This document shows, in pieces, positions 6,759-9,829 of a DNA stretch of 9,829 nt. Source of the DNA: Pseudomonadota bacterium (GTDB lineage: Bacteria; Myxococcota_A; Polyangia; Fen-1088). Position 1 is the stretch's first letter, and each line of letters opens with the position of its first letter. The notes beneath the pieces are model-generated. The model was not told the DNA's origin. It saw nothing but the letters and a program-made list of their open reading frames with translations, and made no database searches. The DNA lies in assembly GCA_017881285.1 (NCBI GenBank), contig JADGRD010000080.1, positions 1 through 9,829 on the forward strand, read 5' to 3'. Both the position numbers and the translations under genes were made by a program.

Positions 6759-8657
6759 CTACTGCCTATTCAGGATCTCGGATGGGACCGCGCTGCCCGC
6801 CTGGGATAGCTTGGTCGCCAGCGTCGAGTGCGCGCCGGTGACGGTGAACGAGCCGGCGCCATCCTCGCCGGGAATCCAAGTCAGAAGGGCGTGGGCCGAA
6901 ACCTGTCCGTCCAGGCTCGCCTTGGGTTCTGCGATCTCGACGACCCTGAGCGAGCCATCGGGAAGCACCGACGCATGCACGATGACGTCGACGCTGGAGG
7001 CGACGAGGTCGGCGCCGGCCGCGAGGGAAGCCCCGTGCGCGCCGGTCAGCCCCTGGAGGCGGTGCAAGGCCTCGTTGGTCGAGCGCGCGACGACCGACAG
7101 AATGACGCCGCTCAACCCCAGATTGCATTCGCCCAGCACCTCTCCGGAAAGGGTGGGGTGGCCGGCGTCGACCACGAGGTACTCGGGCTGCATGGCGATG
7201 GCGGCGGCAACCAGATCGGTGGCGGGCCCTTCGGGTTGGAACTTGAGCCATGAGGTGGCGCTGGCGGGCGGTGTGATGGAGCCGGAGACCAGCGCCACCC
7301 TGGCCACCCGGTCCACGGACCACAGGATCGCGCGCAACAGGCTGTCACATGCTGCCCGGTCGCCGGAAACCAGAATGTTCTGACGGCTCGCCACGCAAGC
7401 TTCGAGCACCTGGCGCATCTCCGCCGAGATGACCTGTTCGTCGACCAGATCCTCGATGGTCTTGCCAATGGCGACCGGCCGCCGGATGGTCATGCACAGC
7501 CGATCGGCGATGGGCGGGAAGATGGCCGCGATATGGGTGCCGTCGGGCAGGGTGGTATTGATGGCCGCGGCGTCCGGCGTGGGCTTGGGTGAACCCCTGA
7601 GCGCGAGCTTGCGAATGACGGCGCCTAGGCCAGCGATATCCGATGCCGGCACCGACGCTGATTCACGGCGGCCCCGGCGCTGAACCTCGGCCTGATTGCC
7701 ACCCGTGAAGAACGCTGCGGTCACGCCCTCGCCATCGAGGAGATGGGCGAGCCACTCTGGAATATCGCGGTCGGTGAGGCGGGCCGAGGCCTTGGCCGAG
7801 GCCTTGGGAGCGCGGGCTGGGGCGTGGGACTTCGGCTGGGCCGGGCGTGACGAGAAGATGTCATCCTCGTCCTCCTCGGACGGCAGGCCAGTCGAGAGTG
7901 GGGCGTCGTCTTGGCGGGCGGATGCCGGGGGTTCGAGGGGCGCCGAATCGTCCATGGAGATGTCCGAGCCTATGGGCTCGCGGGCGGGCGGGGGAGTCGT
8001 GCGGATGCTGTCGGCGCCATCGGGGGTTTCCAGCTCGGACATGCGTTCCGAGGGTTGCACCGCGGGTTTGAGCGGCGGCACCATGAAGTGCGGATGAGGC
8101 GTGCCGAGCCCTTCATCGTCCTCATCGTCAAGGTTGATGTCCGAAGGGCCCGAGGGCGGCACAGGCTCATGCCGGACCGGGAAGGGTGGCGGGGGGGGCG
8201 GTAGTGGCTGGCGGCCGGAGAGCGGGGGAACCTTGGGCGCGGAGCCGGGGCTGGCGTCCATGGAGGTGGAGCGGTGGGAAGGAGGCGGGGGCGGGGGACG
8301 ACGCGGAATCGCCGAGCTGAGCGAGCCGGCCTCGGGATGCGCCGGGGCGGCGGCAATCCGCGCGGCGTCGAGAGCGGCAATCCTCATGATGAAGTCGCCG
8401 ACGAAAACCTTGTCGCCGGTAGAAAGCGCCGTGGGCTCGGCGATCTTGCGGCCGTTGACGTAGGTGCCATTGGTGCTGCGCAAGTCCTCGACGACGATGT
8501 CGCCGTCGCGCGCCAGTAGCCGGCAGTGGTGTTTTGAGACGTTGCCTTTGGGCAGGATGATATCGTTGCCACGAACGCGGCCGACGGTCACCTCGGCTTT
8601 GTCGAAACTCAGTTCGTTGGTGCTTCCACCCTTCTCGGTCAGCGTCAGGTTCACCAT
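6759..8657 (-). CDS. FHA domain fused to a degenerate CpaF/TadA-type secretion ATPase domain
   Basis: 632 residues. An N-terminal FHA domain (about 1-94) has every binding mark: GR 26-27, SKHH 41-44, STNGT 61-65. A disordered linker (about 100-295) is rich in Pro runs and acidic patches and carries SDIxxDD twice (172-178 and 231-237). The C-terminal part (about 297-585) follows the CpaF/TadA/GspE-type ATPase throughout: LPDGTHIAAIFPPI 370-383, TIRRP 390-394, IEDLVDEQVIS 401-411, then NILVSG. The Walker A that should follow reads GDRAACDS (432-439), with Cys437 for Gly and Asp438 for the essential Lys. Walker B reads LVVDA with Ala498 in place of the catalytic Glu, and the IHAN histidine region is VVAR. 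ATP hydrolysis therefore looks impossible. No pilus or secretion genes are adjacent. Likely a phosphothreonine-binding pseudo-ATPase with a scaffolding or regulatory role (inference). No Shine-Dalgarno sequence is present; see the promoter that abuts the start. Confidence 0.9.
   Translation of the reverse strand: MVNLTLTEKGGSTNELSFDKAEVTVGRVRGNDIILPKGNVSKHHCRLLARDGDIVVEDLRSTNGTYVNGRKIAEPTALSTGDKVFVGDFIMRIAALDAARIAAAPAHPEAGSLSSAIPRRPPPPPPSHRSTSMDASPGSAPKVPPLSGRQPLPPPPPPFPVRHEPVPPSGPSDINLDDEDDEGLGTPHPHFMVPPLKPAVQPSERMSELETPDGADSIRTTPPPAREPIGSDISMDDSAPLEPPASARQDDAPLSTGLPSEEDEDDIFSSRPAQPKSHAPARAPKASAKASARLTDRDIPEWLAHLLDGEGVTAAFFTGGNQAEVQRRGRRESASVPASDIAGLGAVIRKLALRGSPKPTPDAAAINTTLPDGTHIAAIFPPIADRLCMTIRRPVAIGKTIEDLVDEQVISAEMRQVLEACVASRQNILVSGDRAACDSLLRAILWSVDRVARVALVSGSITPPASATSWLKFQPEGPATDLVAAAIAMQPEYLVVDAGHPTLSGEVLGECNLGLSGVILSVVARSTNEALHRLQGLTGAHGASLAAGADLVASSVDVIVHASVLPDGSLRVVEIAEPKASLDGQVSAHALLTWIPGEDGAGSFTVTGAHSTLATKLSQAGSAVPSEILNRQ
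8191..8198 (-). repeat. Homopolymer tract of eight C (coding strand) in the poly-proline linker
   Basis: Eight consecutive G on the plus strand, C on the coding strand, encode part of the Pro run around residues 154-156 of the FHA/CpaF-like protein. A one-base slip here would cut the protein after its FHA domain and remove the CpaF-like part. It may be nothing more than GC-rich proline coding. Confidence 0.6.
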
Positions 8658-8663
8658 GCCCGA

Positions 8664-8692
8664 ACGCTATGCAAAAACCGCTGCCTTGTCCA
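8664..8692 (-). promoter_or_regulatory. Candidate promoter giving a leaderless mRNA for the FHA/CpaF-like gene
   Basis: On the minus strand TGGACA (8692-8687) is 5/6 to the -35 consensus. A 17-nt spacer leads to TAGCGT (8669-8664), only 3/6 to TATAAT, and the ATG begins 6 nt further on. A transcript from this promoter would start at or next to the A of the start codon. The lack of any Shine-Dalgarno sequence ahead of this ATG agrees with that. The -10 match is weak. Confidence 0.4.
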
Positions 8693-8755
8693 CTTGCGCG
8701 TCGAGGAAATGTCGGGTCGCGTAGCCTGCCCCGGAAAGAAATGGCCGAGATGCGC

Positions 8756-8784
8756 TTTTCCTCGCGTCCCTTCCGTGCTGGAAT
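8756..8784 (+). promoter_or_regulatory. Weak candidate promoter of the exported protein at 8841
   Basis: TTTTCC (8756-8761), a 17-nt spacer and TGGAAT (8779-8784) preceded by TGC, which resembles an extended -10. Transcription would start about 50 nt before the ATG. The -35 match is only 3/6, so this is tentative. Confidence 0.22.
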
Positions 8785-8830
8785 GGCCGCCGATCGAAGA
8801 CCCACGACTGCCCGGCAGGGCAGGTTTGGA

Positions 8831-8835
8831 AGGAG
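8831..8835 (+). promoter_or_regulatory. Shine-Dalgarno site that fixes the start at 8841
   Basis: AGGAG at 8831-8835 lies 5 nt before ATG 8841, the only strong ribosome binding site in the divergent gap. It selects this start over in-frame ATGs further upstream (8694) and downstream (8850), and it places a signal peptide at the N-terminus. Confidence 0.7.
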
Positions 8836-8840
8836 ACCTC

Positions 8841-9434
8841 ATGGTGAATATGCGAACCATCGCGCTTGTGATTTTCGTGCTGGTGACGCCCGCCCTGGCG
8901 GCGGCCGCTGGCTCCGCGACAAGTCCAAAGTATTACTTTAAGATTTCCAACATACAGTCCCAAGATAACAAGATTATTCCCCTGGCGAAGGAGCTCTTGG
9001 AAAAGGAGGTCGCCAGCCGCCCCGAGTTCACCATGGACCTCGGGGACGCCAAGAGCGAAGAGGCGCAGATCGCGGAATTGCAGAAGCAGGGCATGAAGGG
9101 CTTCCAGGTGTCGCTGCGGATCACGAGCCTCAAGAAGGACATCAAGCCACCCGCGCCAGGCAAGCGCGACCAGCAGATGTCCATCGATGTGAAGCTGGCG
9201 GTCTTCGGCCACACCATCCCGGGCAACAAATTGCTCTTTACGGGCGACGGGGATGCCTCCCTGATGGGCGAGTTCTCGGAGCGTCTCAAGGACAAGGAGG
9301 AGGAACGGTTCATGCGCACCGCTCTCTCCAGCGCAATCAAGCAGGCGGTCAGCACCGCGGTCGCCAAGTTGACCACCGCCAGGCTTGAGGACAAAGGGGC
9401 CGCCAAGGGCAAGAAGGGCAAGAAGAAGCCGTAG
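8841..9434 (+). CDS. Exported hypothetical protein with Lys-rich C-terminus
   Basis: 197 residues from ATG 8841, set by the AGGAG site. A signal peptide (hydrophobic 5-19, likely cleavage near residues 20-23 after an ALAAAA stretch) directs it to the periplasm or outside. The mature part alternates predicted strands and helices: a strand at 31-38, helix 44-60 (IIPLAKELLEKEVASR), strands about 87-97 and 113-123, a strand around 130-137 (LLFTGDGDA) and a long helix 156-178 (ALSSAIKQAVSTAVAKL). The order vaguely recalls small periplasmic domains of the CsgG/LpoB kind, but I cannot assign a family. The last 12 residues are mostly Lys and Gly (KGKKGKKKP), which could bind an anionic partner such as lipid headgroups or nucleic acid. 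It is divergent from the FHA/CpaF-like gene and 43 nt ahead of the next lipoprotein gene. Function unknown. Confidence 0.85.
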   Translation: MVNMRTIALVIFVLVTPALAAAAGSATSPKYYFKISNIQSQDNKIIPLAKELLEKEVASRPEFTMDLGDAKSEEAQIAELQKQGMKGFQVSLRITSLKKDIKPPAPGKRDQQMSIDVKLAVFGHTIPGNKLLFTGDGDASLMGEFSERLKDKEEERFMRTALSSAIKQAVSTAVAKLTTARLEDKGAAKGKKGKKKP

Positions 9435-9441
9435 TACCGCC

Positions 9442-9470
9442 TGGAGACACTGACCTTCCGCTGCTAGGGT
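9442..9470 (+). promoter_or_regulatory. Candidate promoter giving a leaderless mRNA for the lipoprotein gene at 9478
   Basis: TGGAGA (9442-9447, 4/6), a 17-nt spacer, then TAGGGT (9465-9470) preceded by TGC as in extended -10 elements. The ATG follows after 7 nt, so the transcript would begin at or within a base of the start codon. No Shine-Dalgarno sequence lies in this 43-nt gap. The layout is nearly the same as that ahead of the FHA/CpaF-like gene. Confidence 0.4.
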
Positions 9471-9477
9471 AGACGCG

Positions 9478-9829
9478 ATGTCGTTCCGGTTCATCCTCAG
9501 GCTGGCGTCGCTCTTGCTGCTGGTGGCGGTTTTCGGCGGCGGCTGCCGCAAGAGCGCGCCGCCCGCGCCACCGCGGTCGCAGAATATCGAGCCGCCCAAG
9601 CTGGTGGTGAGCAAGGACAACCCGCTTCTCTATACGTACGTAGAGGCCAAGGGCACCTTCTCCACCACGGACAAGGCCGAGGACGTTCCGCAGAATGCAC
9701 GACGGCTGGTGCGTGTCGTCGATCCATCGAAGGCGGCGAACGACCGCCAGGATCCAACCAAGGTGTACGCCGTCGACCTGGGCGAACTGCTCGCATCGGG
9801 CAAAGCCGAGGCACGACCGCTGTCGCGCG
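9478..9829 (+). CDS. Probable lipoprotein of unknown function, N-terminal part (3' end outside window)
   Basis: The frame is open from ATG 9478 to the window edge: 117 codons without a stop. The N-terminus has Arg4 and Arg8, a hydrophobic stretch (9-20) and GGC with C23. This fits a lipoprotein signal, although the residue three before Cys is Gly rather than the usual Leu or Val. A Pro-rich spacer (27-41) follows, then LVVSKDNPLLYTYVEAKGTF, a segment ending LVRVVDPSKAA, and VYAVDLGELLASG. Short periplasmic proteins with this kind of N-terminal half sometimes carry a thioredoxin/glutaredoxin-like domain afterwards, but that part would lie outside the window and I cannot support it. The strand is clear from coding quality and the export signal. 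The start is supported by the abutting promoter rather than by a ribosome binding site. Confidence 0.75.
   Translation, partial: MSFRFILRLASLLLLVAVFGGGCRKSAPPAPPRSQNIEPPKLVVSKDNPLLYTYVEAKGTFSTTDKAEDVPQNARRLVRVVDPSKAANDRQDPTKVYAVDLGELLASGKAEARPLSR

Noticed and set aside
8270..8297. G-rich runs opposite poly-proline codons as a second G-quadruplex
   Set aside because: Runs are uneven, several are only GG, and the pattern is explained by proline codons.
8667..9620. 317-codon minus-strand frame over the two exported protein genes
   Set aside because: It spans two plus-strand genes with signal sequences and carries no motif of its own.

Overview
The window is GC-rich, gene-dense bacterial chromosome. 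The use of Hanks-type Ser/Thr kinase, PP2C phosphatase, zinc-ribbon/FHA proteins and an FHA-CpaF fusion, together with many predicted secreted or lipid-anchored proteins of unknown function, points to the Myxococcota (former Deltaproteobacteria). I cannot place it to genus. I see no RNA genes, CRISPR arrays, insertion sequences or phage genes.

Layout. (1) 1-351, plus strand: the C-terminal end of a TerC-family membrane protein cut by the window edge. A short hairpin-rich gap (352-458) separates it from a convergent operon. (2) 3918-459, minus strand: a three-gene phospho-signalling operon read in the order double-zinc-ribbon/tandem-FHA protein, then membrane-anchored PP2C phosphatase, then zinc-ribbon Ser/Thr kinase with a C-terminal membrane anchor. 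The operon encodes a reader, an eraser and a writer of Ser/Thr phosphorylation. (3) 4141-6704, plus strand: a divergent, translationally overlapping pair encoding a lipoprotein with a carboxypeptidase-regulatory-like beta domain and a secreted protein of the zinc phospholipase C / P1 nuclease fold that lacks several expected zinc ligands. (4) 8657-6759, minus strand: an FHA domain joined by a long Pro/acidic linker to a CpaF/TadA-type secretion ATPase domain whose Walker A and Walker B are destroyed, so probably a pseudo-ATPase. (5) 8841-9434 and 9478-9829 (open at the window edge), plus strand: two exported proteins of unknown function, the second a probable lipoprotein.

How it may work together (inference). 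The kinase and phosphatase are both membrane-anchored with catalytic domains in the cytoplasm. The kinase and the FHA protein carry the same zinc ribbon (CxxC-10-CxxC). The phosphatase linker holds two TTEE motifs that are plausible phospho-threonine sites for an FHA domain. The kinase has no Shine-Dalgarno sequence and starts 2 nt after the phosphatase stop, so the two should be made together by translational coupling. A second FHA protein 3 kb away, fused to a dead CpaF-like domain, could be another reader. The envelope protein pair lies between the two FHA loci and may be an output or may simply be a neighbour. The most unusual items are the FHA/pseudo-CpaF protein, the apparently zinc-depleted phospholipase-like protein, and two promoters placed so that their transcripts would begin at or within about a base of the start codon.
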